NCBI GenBank assembly: GCA_022826645.1
Contig: JAJDUM010000003.1
Coordinates: 61,328 to 125,327, forward strand
Source: Candidatus Poribacteria bacterium
GTDB taxonomy: Bacteria; Poribacteria; WGA-4E; PCPOR2b
DNA: 64,000 nt
Direction: 5' to 3'
In this document: in pieces, positions 7,852-16,189 of the stretch
Layout of the letters: each line of letters opens with the position of its first letter
Numbering within the stretch: the first letter of the stretch is position 1
Made by a program: the position numbers and the translations under genes
The notes under the pieces: model-generated
The model's database searches: none
Told to the model about the DNA's origin: nothing
The model's input: the letters and a program-made list of their open reading frames with translations, nothing else

Positions 7852-8556
7852 CTAATAAGCGGCGATGCTAGCCCGAATCTTCTCCAATGTTTTTTCTCCG
7901 ATACCTTTGACATTTGTGAGGTCATCAACGGTAGAGAACCCACCGGAGGTTTGGCGGTATTCAATGATGCGTCTCGCCATTGCGGGACCGATGCCACGTA
8001 TCGTCTGTAATTCTTGCGATGTCGCGGTGTTGATGTTGATGCGCGCCCCGTCTGAAGGTGCGGATCTCTCTACGGGAAGCTGCGGGGACACCGAGGGCAG
8101 GGTTGCGGTAGGAGCAGGCACCTTAACGGTCTTGGGTGCAGGCGGGCGTTGCCTCACATCGGGGGTTTGGCGAATTTCCGGCACATAAATCTGCTCTCCA
8201 TCACGAATTTTCGCAGCGAGATTGAGGCTGTGGATGTCGGCCTGGTTTGTCTTGCCACCCGCCTTTTCGATAGCTTCATGGACGCGTGCATCGGTGGAAA
8301 GATAGTAGACTCCCGGCGACCTGACAGCCCCTGTTACGTGGACGGCGATTTCTGGCTTGGGGGTGGGTGCGGACGGCGGAGGTCGGGAGACCGCTGGGCG
8401 TGGAAGTGGATCCGTTTCCGTTTCGACCACGAGATCCGGTTCACCGAGAAAGAGCGTAGGGTGAAAATGCTTTAGCATCCAATACGCCCCGCCCGCGAGT
8501 ATAACGGCAACGAGGATAATGATGATTTTTCGATGTTGTGATTCGAGGAAGTCCAT
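7852..8556 (-). CDS. comEA: ComEA-like protein: membrane anchor, SLBB and helix-hairpin-helix domains
   Basis: The 234-residue protein has an N-terminal membrane segment (IIIILVAVILAGGAYWML), a Pro-rich linker, and an SLBB-type domain around residues 68-125 (VHVTGAVRSPGVYYL ... DGEQIYVPE). A C-terminal pair of HhH motifs follows (ININTATSQELQTIRGIGPAMARRII and LTNVKGIGEKTLEKI). This order is that of ComEA, the DNA receptor for uptake during natural transformation. It starts 22 bp after mnmA ends on the same strand. The other competence genes are not in the window, so a general DNA-binding role remains possible. Confidence 0.85.
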   Translation of the reverse strand: MDFLESQHRKIIIILVAVILAGGAYWMLKHFHPTLFLGEPDLVVETETDPLPRPAVSRPPPSAPTPKPEIAVHVTGAVRSPGVYYLSTDARVHEAIEKAGGKTNQADIHSLNLAAKIRDGEQIYVPEIRQTPDVRQRPPAPKTVKVPAPTATLPSVSPQLPVERSAPSDGARININTATSQELQTIRGIGPAMARRIIEYRQTSGGFSTVDDLTNVKGIGEKTLEKIRASIAAY

Positions 8557-8577
8557 CTTCTATCTGCACCGACAGAT

Positions 8578-9663
8578 CTACTTAATCCAGCCGCCGCCGA
8601 TGACAGTGTCCTCATCGTAGAACACCGCAGCCTGTCCGGGGGTGACAGCACGGCGTGGTTGATCGAACTTGACTTCAACCTCTGTGTCGGTCAAGGGACT
8701 GATTGTTGCCGGTGCGCCTGCATCCTTATAGCGGATTTTGACTTCGGCTCGAATCGGCTCGGTCAGCTTATCTATGGTGATGAGGTTGACCCGCTCGACC
8801 TGCATCGTATCCGCCAAGAGGTCTTCATTCTTTCCGACGATGATTGTGTTGTCGCGAACCTTTAATTCGGTGACATAGAGCGGCGTTTCGGCGGAGATTC
8901 CTAACCCTCTGCGTTGCCCAACCGTGTAAAACGGAATTCCTTGATGTGTTCCAAGCGTTTGACCTTCTTGGTCAACGATATCGCCCTCTTGAATTTTATC
9001 AGGAATTCGATCCTTGAGGAACCGCTTGTAGTTATCGTCCGCGATGAAGCAGAGTTCTTGGCTTTCCGGCTTCTCCGCTGTCCGCATCTTATACTTCCGC
9101 GCAACCGCTCTCACCTCATTCTTTTCATACCCGCCAAGCGGCATTAACGCTCGGCTCAACTGCGCCTGTGTCAACGAAAATAGGAAATAGGACTGATCTT
9201 TGTGGAGATCAATCCCTTTGCGTAAGAGATAGCGACCTGTCTCCGGATCCTGTTCGATTCTGGCGTAATGCCCCGTCGCCACATAGTCAACTTCCAACTG
9301 TGCTGCGAGCTCAAGTAGTTTTCCAAACTTCAAATCCTGATTACAGATGACGCACGGGCTTGGTGTCCGTCCAGCAACGTATTCGTCAGAGAAGTAATTG
9401 ACGATACTCTCGCGGAAAGGTTCTTCATAATTCACGGCGTAGAACGGAATATCGAGCTGCGTCGCCACCCGCCGCGCGTCCTCGACACCTTCAAGCGAGC
9501 AGCAGTTCGGTTTATCCGACTCGATCTCGATTGTGTCGTGCGTACCGAGTCGCATGGTAATTGCAATCACATCATAGCCGGCTTCGACCATCAATGCCGC
9601 GGTTACTGAACTATCAACACCGCCGCTCATCGCGGCGATCACCTTTGTACCCAATTTAATCAC
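8578..9663 (-). CDS. mnmA: tRNA-specific 2-thiouridylase MnmA
   Basis: MnmA thiolates U34 at C2 in tRNA-Lys, tRNA-Glu and tRNA-Gln using ATP and a sulfur relay. The 361-residue protein has the P-loop SGGVDSSVTAALM near its N-terminus, the two catalytic cysteines in CVICNQDLKFG and SQELCFIADD, the GHYARI segment, and the C-terminal beta-barrel with VGQRRGLG. Length is normal. The ORF-track start is GTG (VIKLGTK); a TTG nine bases downstream has a better AGGTGA spacing, so the start is uncertain by three codons. Confidence 0.95.
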   Translation of the reverse strand: MIKLGTKVIAAMSGGVDSSVTAALMVEAGYDVIAITMRLGTHDTIEIESDKPNCCSLEGVEDARRVATQLDIPFYAVNYEEPFRESIVNYFSDEYVAGRTPSPCVICNQDLKFGKLLELAAQLEVDYVATGHYARIEQDPETGRYLLRKGIDLHKDQSYFLFSLTQAQLSRALMPLGGYEKNEVRAVARKYKMRTAEKPESQELCFIADDNYKRFLKDRIPDKIQEGDIVDQEGQTLGTHQGIPFYTVGQRRGLGISAETPLYVTELKVRDNTIIVGKNEDLLADTMQVERVNLITIDKLTEPIRAEVKIRYKDAGAPATISPLTDTEVEVKFDQPRRAVTPGQAAVFYDEDTVIGGGWIK

Positions 9664-9765
9664 CTACATCCACGTTTTTTTGGAATGAAATTCCATTAAG
9701 GATAGCATACGTTCTCATGCGTTGTCAAGATCATCATAATATCCCAAAAGTTTCGATATTTTTGC

Positions 9766-9794
9766 TTGACTACTTTATATTTGTGTGGTATAAT
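9766..9794 (+). promoter_or_regulatory. Sigma-70 promoter (TTGACT-17-TATAAT)
   Basis: A -35 TTGACT (9766-9771) and a perfect -10 TATAAT (9789-9794) are separated by 17 bp. Transcription would start near 9801, leaving about 95 nt of leader before the small zinc-ribbon gene at 9895. Confidence 0.8.
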
Positions 9795-9832
9795 TCACAT
9801 TTAGAAAAACTTAATTTAACGTTCCGTTAAAT

Positions 9833-9867
9833 ATAATACTCCCTCATAGGGATAGTGGGAGTATTAT
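9833..9867 (+). promoter_or_regulatory. Leader hairpin upstream of the small zinc-ribbon gene
   Basis: A perfect 11-bp stem (ataatactccc / gggagtattat) with a 13-nt loop lies between the predicted promoter and the TTG start. There is no T-run, so it is not a standard terminator. It may stabilise the mRNA or bind a regulator; that is inference. Confidence 0.55.
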
Positions 9868-9894
9868 TTAGATACACAAAGAAAGGAATCCCAA

Positions 9895-10071
9895 TTGAAA
9901 ACTGCATCTCCATCAAAAGTGACGCAGGCAATCCATGTCATCAAGGATCATAGTTGTGAAAAGTGTGGCACGCAAGCGAAGGGCTTCGTCTACCGCAAAG
10001 CGCATCCGATTTACTACTGTCGCAAATGTTTGCGCGATGAGATTGACACGCGTGGACAACTGGTCGCGTGA
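9895..10071 (+). CDS. 58-residue zinc-ribbon protein (not in ORF track)
   Basis: A TTG start with AAAGGA seven bases upstream opens 58 codons. The product (MKTASPSKVTQAIHVIKDHS at its start) has a CEKC pair at residues 21-24 and a CRKC pair at 42-45, a compact treble-clef or zinc-ribbon spacing. Basic and aromatic residues lie between them (KGFVYRKAHPIYY). The near-consensus promoter, structured leader and ribosome site all point the same way, which supports a real and well-expressed gene. Function is unknown; nucleic-acid or ribosome binding would fit such a protein. A dispersed repeat follows its stop codon. Confidence 0.7.
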   Translation: MKTASPSKVTQAIHVIKDHSCEKCGTQAKGFVYRKAHPIYYCRKCLRDEIDTRGQLVA

Positions 10072-10080
10072 CACATGCAA

Positions 10081-10139
10081 AGCAGGTCCGAGTTTTTAGT
10101 AAAAACTCGGACCCTGTTACACAGTTCCTTAACATGAGC
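10081..10139 (+). repeat. Dispersed hairpin element, copy 1
   Basis: A perfect 13-bp stem (ggtccgagttttt / aaaaactcggacc) is followed by gttacacagttccttaac and atgagc. The tail matches copies at 12901, 19582, 19648 and (reverse) 39810. Reading past the stem it could also stop transcription, but its recurrence marks it as a repeat family. Confidence 0.8.
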
Positions 10140-10204
10140 TATAAGAGAAGGTTGGAGAGGCTTTGACAGAGCACCGGAGAGGTTCCCTCTATCAACAGAT
10201 GGCT

Positions 10205-11659
10205 TTATCGGCTGAACCGATCCCGCCAGTGTGGCACAGCCCCCGGCATAATGTAACCTGTCCCGTTTGTGGCTTCAATGATAACACGCTGGAATTGGTC
10301 AGCGTCCACAAACATACCACTGCGAGCAGCCAACGGTCTGACACCCCCAATGATGTTGACTTGTGCACCGGCATGGCGACAGACCTCAACGGACCCTGTA
10401 TATGTATATCCTGTTCCCCGCCCGCTACTGGCGGGCTCATCGGTGATGATAATAAGCACTAACTTCCGATTGTTAGGCGTTTCGAGTTTAGGAACCCCCC
10501 TCATAATTGCGTCTAGCAGATGTTCATTGCCACGCCTCGGTCTCCGAAACAACCTCTTGACCTGATCGGCATTTAACGGCGGTTTCGTTGTCAAAACCGA
10601 GCTCCCGCTCCCCCCCGCTGCCCAGAACCGAATGACTCCAAACCGATAGTCTAGCTCCTCGCTGTCGAAAACCTGGACCAATGCATCCAACCCTGTGCAG
10701 ATTTCATCCACCTTATTGTCCATACTCAAGCTGGAGTCAAAGAGGAACACCAGATCGATGGGTTGCTGTACTGTCTCAGCGATATGTTGAGCAATGCGCT
10801 TGAAAATCCCATCAACCTTGGACATAAAGGGCATAAACAGGTCTGTTAGCACCTGTTCGTCCTTGCGTTGCCTCTCGGGCGCCTCGTACCATCTGGCACC
10901 GCTCAGATAAGCTAATTGTACCTGTATCTCTTCGCTCATTCCGATGACGTGAATCCGAATTTCATCTTCTCTACACCGATCCAGAATTTTCTCAACGAGC
11001 TCACTTTCACGTCCGGTTCCCCAGTCCGTTTTCAACGCATCATTTGTGATGATAACAAAGTGCTTTTCGCCATCCCAAACATGCTTTTCGCCGTCCCAAA
11101 AGTACTCGTCACTATCCTTAGAGTCCCTTTCAGCATTCAAGCGAAACTCCAACTCCGCAAGCCCTGTCATAATCGCGTCAAGCCCGTGTCTAGCAACCAC
11201 GCCCTTAAATCTCATCGGTGATTTGCCAAAGCCCTCTTCAAATATGACGAGCCCTTTCTCTAGCGGTTTGCCCCGTATTTGTGAAGCATCACCTTGAAAC
11301 CAAATGAACGCAGCTCGATAGTCAATCGCTGATTCGTCAAAAACGCTGGTCATCTCAGCGAGCCATCTTTGAATTTTTTCTGGCTCCTTCCCTACCAACC
11401 GCGCGTCAATAACAAACACAAGATCGATCATCTGCTTCGTGCTCTCACGACTCGCACGCCGGGCAATATCCACGAGATTTTTCCCAATTCCATCAATCGC
11501 TGTTTCGCCTGTGCGTTGCATGTCATCAGAGCTAATCATTATTCCTCCGCTTTGAGAGGAGGACGTTGCAATTTCCGCCCTCCCACCGCAACCAATCCAA
11601 GCTGCCGATATCATCAACGCAATTAGCAATTTCCAAAGGGATTGTTTCGTTGATTTCAT
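10205..11659 (-). CDS. Lipoprotein with two von Willebrand factor A domains
   Basis: The 484-residue protein has a lipoprotein signal ending in the lipobox SAAWIGC. Two VWA modules follow: one from about residue 77 (MIDLVFVIDARLVG) and one from about residue 300 (IDLVFLFDSSLSMDNK). The second has an intact MIDAS (DSSLS) and an ITDEP strand end; the first lacks the D-x-S-x-S triad, so it probably cannot bind metal there. Similar internal phrases (DYRAAFIWF / DYRFGVIRF) show an old internal duplication. The ATG at 11659 follows AAGGAG closely, and a TTG lies one codon earlier. It is probably an envelope-anchored adhesion or assembly protein. Confidence 0.8.
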   Translation of the reverse strand: MKSTKQSLWKLLIALMISAAWIGCGGRAEIATSSSQSGGIMISSDDMQRTGETAIDGIGKNLVDIARRASRESTKQMIDLVFVIDARLVGKEPEKIQRWLAEMTSVFDESAIDYRAAFIWFQGDASQIRGKPLEKGLVIFEEGFGKSPMRFKGVVARHGLDAIMTGLAELEFRLNAERDSKDSDEYFWDGEKHVWDGEKHFVIITNDALKTDWGTGRESELVEKILDRCREDEIRIHVIGMSEEIQVQLAYLSGARWYEAPERQRKDEQVLTDLFMPFMSKVDGIFKRIAQHIAETVQQPIDLVFLFDSSLSMDNKVDEICTGLDALVQVFDSEELDYRFGVIRFWAAGGSGSSVLTTKPPLNADQVKRLFRRPRRGNEHLLDAIMRGVPKLETPNNRKLVLIIITDEPASSGRGTGYTYTGSVEVCRHAGAQVNIIGGVRPLAARSGMFVDADQFQRVIIEATNGTGYIMPGAVPHWRDRFSR

Positions 11660-11716
11660 CAATCTCCTTCCTACATATACGATATAGGTTCACGTAAAAA
11701 GAAATTACAAAGCACG

Positions 11717-11755
11717 AGGAGCGGCCGAGTTCTTCTAAAAAACTCGGCCGCTCCT
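11717..11755. repeat. Perfect 15-bp inverted repeat between two minus-strand genes
   Basis: Arms aggagcggccgagtt and aactcggccgctcct enclose a 9-nt A/T-rich loop. It resembles the hairpin part of the dispersed elements at 10081 and 12901 (shared cgagtt core) but lacks their tail. It sits 15 bp past... the dockerin gene's stop and may end its transcript. Confidence 0.65.
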
Positions 11756-11769
11756 GCCGGTTTACGAGC

Positions 11770-12750
11770 CTACTTGAGGATGACCATCCGCCTCGTGGCG
11801 GAATAATCACCTGCCTCGATAGATCGGGATGAAGACACACGGAGTTGGTAGAAATAGATTCCACTTGCTACCGACTCTCCATTGGCATTACGACCGTCCC
11901 AATACGCCGCCTTTGCCCGATCCGCATAATATCCCGCAGGTAGATAGCCCAGATCTAACTCACGCACCAACGCGCCCTTTGTGTCATAGATGGTGATTTG
12001 GACATCGGTAGCGTCGGAAAGGTGATACGGTATCCACGTCTCCGGGTTGAACGGGTTCGGATAGTTAGGCAACAGGATAGTCGCTTTGGGGGTCAACGCG
12101 GCGAGCAGCTGTTCAAGGAAGCGGAGACCCCGTTGCAAGCGTAGGTCGGTAAGGCTTAAACGCTGCGCTTGGGTCAGCCAATTTTGGACATCGCCAGCGG
12201 TAAGCATTGACAGTGCTTGGGGATGCGCCGCAGGTGCTGCTCCTGTATTACCAAGCGCGCCGGCAACCGTGACAAGATCAAGGATATTCACCACACCATC
12301 GCCGTTGACATCCGCACCAATTTGCCCGGTGTGTCCAAGCGCGCCAGCAACCGCAACAAGGTCAAGGATATTCACCACGCCATCGCCGTTGACATCCGCA
12401 TTCACTATGATGGGAAGGAACGGTGCTATATCCCAGAGTAGTATCGTGCCGTCACTACTCCCACTTGCCAGTGTGCCTCCATCAGGACTGAACGATACGC
12501 TTTGGATGCTACCTGTATGCTCTATGAGCAGAGCCCCTTCGGCACCGGTGTGGGTATCATACAGCCAAATACCGAGACTACCCCCAACAGCAAGCAGGGT
12601 GCCGTCCGGCGAATACTGTATGTCAGATACACTCCCTTTACCGATACGGGCTTTGGCACCGTCAGGCAGGGACCATTGTGCGGAATCTTGGGCGAAGGTA
12701 TGGACTGAAAAGAGGGTAAAAAGCATAAGTAACGTCACGATAGTTTTCAT
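11770..12750 (-). CDS. Secreted WD40/dockerin protein with FlgD-like C-terminal domain
   Basis: The start at 12750 is preferred over the ORF-track start because AAAAGGAG precedes it and a signal peptide follows directly (MKTIVTLLMLFTLFSVHTFA). Residues about 35-110 hold two WD40-like blades (SDIQYSPDGTLLAVGG, VSFSPDGGTLASGSSDG). Two type I dockerin calcium loops come next (ADVNGDGVVNILDLVAVAG and a near copy). The C-terminal 90 residues are a FlgD/T9SS-tail-like Ig domain with NYPNPFNPETWIPYHLS and GIYFYQLRV. Two blades are far too few for a closed propeller, so the protein may be a shortened paralogue. The tail is typical of Poribacteria-like proteins. Cell-surface display is the probable role. 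Confidence 0.8.
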   Translation of the reverse strand: MKTIVTLLMLFTLFSVHTFAQDSAQWSLPDGAKARIGKGSVSDIQYSPDGTLLAVGGSLGIWLYDTHTGAEGALLIEHTGSIQSVSFSPDGGTLASGSSDGTILLWDIAPFLPIIVNADVNGDGVVNILDLVAVAGALGHTGQIGADVNGDGVVNILDLVTVAGALGNTGAAPAAHPQALSMLTAGDVQNWLTQAQRLSLTDLRLQRGLRFLEQLLAALTPKATILLPNYPNPFNPETWIPYHLSDATDVQITIYDTKGALVRELDLGYLPAGYYADRAKAAYWDGRNANGESVASGIYFYQLRVSSSRSIEAGDYSATRRMVILK

Positions 12751-12900
12751 GGAAAACGCTCCTTTTTTGAAATGGGTTGAAGCATCTTGCCGTTTTGCTG
12801 TCCCCAATTCGGCAAGCACTATGGGTTCAATGTAACATCAGGCCGAAGCCCTACCAGACGAAATTGGCTCATGTCAAAAGAACGTGCAAAACACACACTA

Positions 12901-12958
12901 ACAGGAACCGAGTTTTTTCGGAAAAACTTGGTTCCTGTTGCACGATTTCCTAACATGA
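12901..12958 (+). repeat. Dispersed hairpin element, copy 2
   Basis: A 17-bp stem (acaggaaccgagttttt / aaaaacttggttcctgt, one G-T pair) is followed by tgcacgatttcctaacatga. Both the stem core and the tail match copy 1 at 10081. Confidence 0.85.
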
Positions 12959-13507
12959 AACCACAAAATTTACATAGAGTATTGACTGTTAGCAATTCCC
13001 ATGCCACAGCCATCTCGAACCGTACACCGTATTGTGGCAACATCAACTGTTTCGCTAAACCCTTTCGCGAGTAAACCTTGCACCTGTTTTTGATACGCGC
13101 TATGATTTCAAAGGGAACCCCGTGATCGCAATAGATTGTTGAAACTGTGCCACACCGTTGTTACAAAAATGATATACCGCTAGGGCGTGTTGACATTTTG
13201 AAGCTGCTCATTCGGCAAACGCTGTAATCATCAGGCAATCTGCCAAATGTAACGCAAACTGTTAGTTTGCAGGCTCGGATCACAATCTAACAGATCGTGG
13301 TACAAAAGTCCGAAATGGTCTCTGACGTGCGAACAAAGGGTTGGGAGCCCCAATCCCTACGCAGGATTATGCGTTTGTGCTCCCTCTTGATGGTCTAATT
13401 GCTGTGTTGAGGGGTGTGGTGTTAATCTATAAATCCTGAGTGTCCTGATAATGTATCAATGATTTTCACATTTTACTCATTAGGTTGCACGCCTGCTTAA
13501 CATGAAT
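12959..13507. other. Non-coding stretch without recognisable gene
   Basis: About 550 bp between the dispersed element and the Rieske-gene terminator. No ORF with coding character or ribosome site was found on either strand. A small perfect hairpin (gcaaact / agtttgc) lies at 13254-13270. The stretch may be decayed sequence, but no mobile-element protein could be read in it. Confidence 0.5.
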
Positions 13508-13536
13508 AAAAAAAGAGCGTACCAATCAGTACGCCC
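13507..13536 (-). terminator. Rho-independent terminator of the Rieske gene
   Basis: Reading the minus strand, GGGCGTAC pairs with GTACGCTC around a 6-nt loop (one G-U pair), followed by seven T. It lies 34 bp past the stop of the Rieske gene. Confidence 0.9.
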
Positions 13537-13569
13537 TTTTCTGGTTGTTCGTTAGATTCGTTAGACTCG

Positions 13570-15417
13570 CTAATTATCATCTTCGCGTTCGCTGAGCAAC
13601 TCGCCCCGTGCCAAGCGTTCCGCATTCTCGGTTGACCAGAGGATATTCTTCATCAACTTCTGTGCGGTGATGTAACGGGTCGCTGCGAGGAGATGCATCC
13701 GCTTTTCCTCAGTGTCGTTAGTGAGTGTATAGTGCCGAAACGCAACTTCAAGCACCTGGAACATGTGAAGTTCTGCATCCTCACGGAGCAGAATGTGAGC
13801 CAACGCACGCTTGAGCGCGTCAATGTCGTGTCCTTCCTCCAGATATTGGTTCACAAGGATTTCTGCTTCGTAAACCTTCTGGAAGTCGGCAAATTCCTGA
13901 AAACGATCCAACATCGCATCAACGGAATCGAAGGTTTCATCAAGCCGCTGACCGGGACGAGGGATACGCGCCGCCGGCATATTCAACCAGCGCAGGTAGT
14001 TCAGGAACACGGTGCCGTGGAAGATTCCACGCAGAAGCTCTGCACTCGGCGCGTACTGGAACGTGCAGTAGAGTGCGTGTGCGTAGGAGTAGATGTTTGC
14101 CACATCGTGCCAGTCCCCCTCATTCTTGAGATGGAAGCGCGCGGTCCGAATCGCTGAGGCGTAGGTCATGGCTCGGCAGATGTCAGTAGGCTTCACGCCG
14201 GCGCGGAGTTTCTCCTCAATCTCTGCAACAATGGGCCCAAAATCGTCGCCAAGCATCGTCCGGGTGAACTCCGAAATATCGAGTTCTGCCTCGTTTGCTT
14301 GGTTCTCCTGCCAAATTTCGTCCAAGCGGGCAAAGATCGGCTCCAACACTGGCACACTATCCGCCCATCGAGACGTTTCCTCATGCCGTGTCCGGCTAAC
14401 CAGATCGACCACGATCGGACGCAAAATCTCGTGTGCGCCATCCCATTCGACGTAATCCAGCGCCTCAAACATCTTGTTTGCAAAGTCGAGGGCGTGACCG
14501 TCGCCGGTGAAATAGAAGTCAGTCGCAGCAGTGAACACAAAATCCGCCATGACCGATTTACCGTATCCACGGTCATTGAGTGTGAGCAGGATGCGTTCCG
14601 CAGCACCCGAATCTCGTTTGTCGATAAAGTAACGGAACCACCGCTTCAGGGTTGTCAGGTCGTGTTCCTCTGTCATACGAGGAAACGGTGCACGATATGG
14701 ACGTGAACTTCCCGTTGTTCGACGGCTGATCTGCACAAGTCCATGTACGAGAAATAGGTTGTGATCTTTTGGGGCAACTTCGTCCCATAGACTGGCTGCA
14801 AGCGTAAGAATCGCTACGCCGGACGACCAGCCCTCGCTGCTCTTATGGGCACCGTAGTGGAGCCCTTGTTGAATAATCTCTTGCGGTGTTGCCTCCGCGT
14901 CGGTGAGTGCTGTAACCGCTTTCGCAATAAAGAAGGAACTCCGATCCTTGAGTCCTCGTTCAAGGGCGCGCTTGCCGCGGTCGATGACTCGGCGTTTCGC
15001 TGCGGCTCGCTCTCCGCGGGCAAGCCCGACGTACAGATACCCGTCATCGCGTACTATAACAGGAAATGACTTCAGATCATCTCCAAATTCAAGAAAGCAA
15101 CCGCCCGATTTGAGGTCGAATTCCCAGTGGTGCCAGTGGCAAATCAGGACACCGTCTCGGACGCTGCCTTCGGACATCGGGTAGCCCATGTGGGGACAAC
15201 GGTTGTCTACTGCATAGAATTTATCCTGATACTTAAAGGCGGCAAGGTGGGTCCCATCTACATGGAAAGGTTTCCCTTCGCCATCCTCGAAGGAATCGGC
15301 GGGGCAGAGCTGGTGATAGACCAGATCGGTTTCATCCGTAACATCTGCGGTTGGGAGATCTTCAAAGTTGATTGAACCAGCCGGTGTTTCTTGAGAGGAT
15401 CGAGGTGAAATACTCAT
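13570..15417 (-). CDS. Rieske [2Fe-2S] protein with long helical C-terminal region
   Basis: Residues about 30-135 form a Rieske domain with CPHMGYPMSEG and CHWHHWEFDL, the C-x-H and C-x2-H ligand boxes of a [2Fe-2S] cluster. The remaining 480 residues are predominantly helical with no recognised catalytic motif and contain many Trp/Tyr/His residues. No second iron-binding oxygenase domain (D/E-x3-D-x2-H-x4-H) was seen, so it is not a standard ring-hydroxylating oxygenase alpha subunit. The ATG has an AAGGAGG site, and a strong terminator follows, so it is transcribed alone. It may be an electron-transfer or redox-sensing protein; the role is unknown. Confidence 0.8.
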   Translation of the reverse strand: MSISPRSSQETPAGSINFEDLPTADVTDETDLVYHQLCPADSFEDGEGKPFHVDGTHLAAFKYQDKFYAVDNRCPHMGYPMSEGSVRDGVLICHWHHWEFDLKSGGCFLEFGDDLKSFPVIVRDDGYLYVGLARGERAAAKRRVIDRGKRALERGLKDRSSFFIAKAVTALTDAEATPQEIIQQGLHYGAHKSSEGWSSGVAILTLAASLWDEVAPKDHNLFLVHGLVQISRRTTGSSRPYRAPFPRMTEEHDLTTLKRWFRYFIDKRDSGAAERILLTLNDRGYGKSVMADFVFTAATDFYFTGDGHALDFANKMFEALDYVEWDGAHEILRPIVVDLVSRTRHEETSRWADSVPVLEPIFARLDEIWQENQANEAELDISEFTRTMLGDDFGPIVAEIEEKLRAGVKPTDICRAMTYASAIRTARFHLKNEGDWHDVANIYSYAHALYCTFQYAPSAELLRGIFHGTVFLNYLRWLNMPAARIPRPGQRLDETFDSVDAMLDRFQEFADFQKVYEAEILVNQYLEEGHDIDALKRALAHILLREDAELHMFQVLEVAFRHYTLTNDTEEKRMHLLAATRYITAQKLMKNILWSTENAERLARGELLSEREDDN

Positions 15418-15767
15418 GATGTAAACCTCCTTGTTACGTGAACCGTAAGACGTGATAGATTACCGCCACTTTTTCATTTAATCTGATTCGTTCATAGTGT
15501 AGCGGGTTTCGTAGATATTGTCAACACAATTAGAGAATGTCTTGGGGAAGCAGTGTCGAGATATGAATCTCGACCTACGGATTCTTGCCTTGCCGTGATT
15601 TCAGATAACCGCAGCGGCTTCTAACCCCTCATTACCAACAGCGGGACAAGTCCGAGAGGATCCCGGGATCGGGGCTGCCCCGCCTATAGGTCGAAAAAAC
15701 GTGTGACTATAGGCAGTGGAGCATAAACCAACACACAAAACCAAATCCCCCTAAGAATTACATTCTA

Positions 15768-16015
15768 TAGGACTTACGCAGTTGAACGCTCAAAACCTTG
15801 TAGTTCGGCGATTCATCGCCGCCCCGATAAATCCCCGATGAACTGGAACAAGCGGGATTCAAAGCAACTGGACACCGTTACCAACCCTAGTCTCCCCGAT
15901 GGAATCGGGACAGGCGGAACGGACGCCCGATGAATCGGGCAACTACAGCAGAGACTCCATAAGGAGCCCGTAGTGAACAACGATCATTGTTCACTACTGA
16001 AATTCGTAAGTCCTA
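15768..16015. repeat. MITE-like element with taggacttacg terminal inverted repeats
   Basis: An 11-bp end taggacttacg (15768-15778) is repeated in inverse as cgtaagtccta (16005-16015), bounding 248 bp without a gene. Inside are ccccgat...atcggg palindromes and a perfect hairpin (gtagtgaacaa / ttgttcactac). Related ends occur at 19521, 42211 and 62613. The rest of 15418-16189 has no gene. Confidence 0.65.
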
Positions 16016-16189
16016 ATTCTATTTAGACGTGCTGAGGATAGGAAGTTTACATCTCGCCAACATTAGTTTGAAGATATCCAAGATCTGGAAAAAGAATTGC
16101 CCGTTCCCACCGACTGATGTTACAATACCTTGTGTGTATTGTGCTTCATTTACCATATTCCGCACATCATCACGAGTAGATATATTTCG

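Noticed and set aside
9941-10135. 64-residue minus-strand ORF
   Set aside because: It is antisense to the small zinc-ribbon gene, which has a promoter, ribosome site and CxxC pairs.
12086-12835. 249-residue plus-strand ORF
   Set aside because: It is antisense to the dockerin protein, Ser/Pro/Arg-rich, and has no domain or ribosome site.
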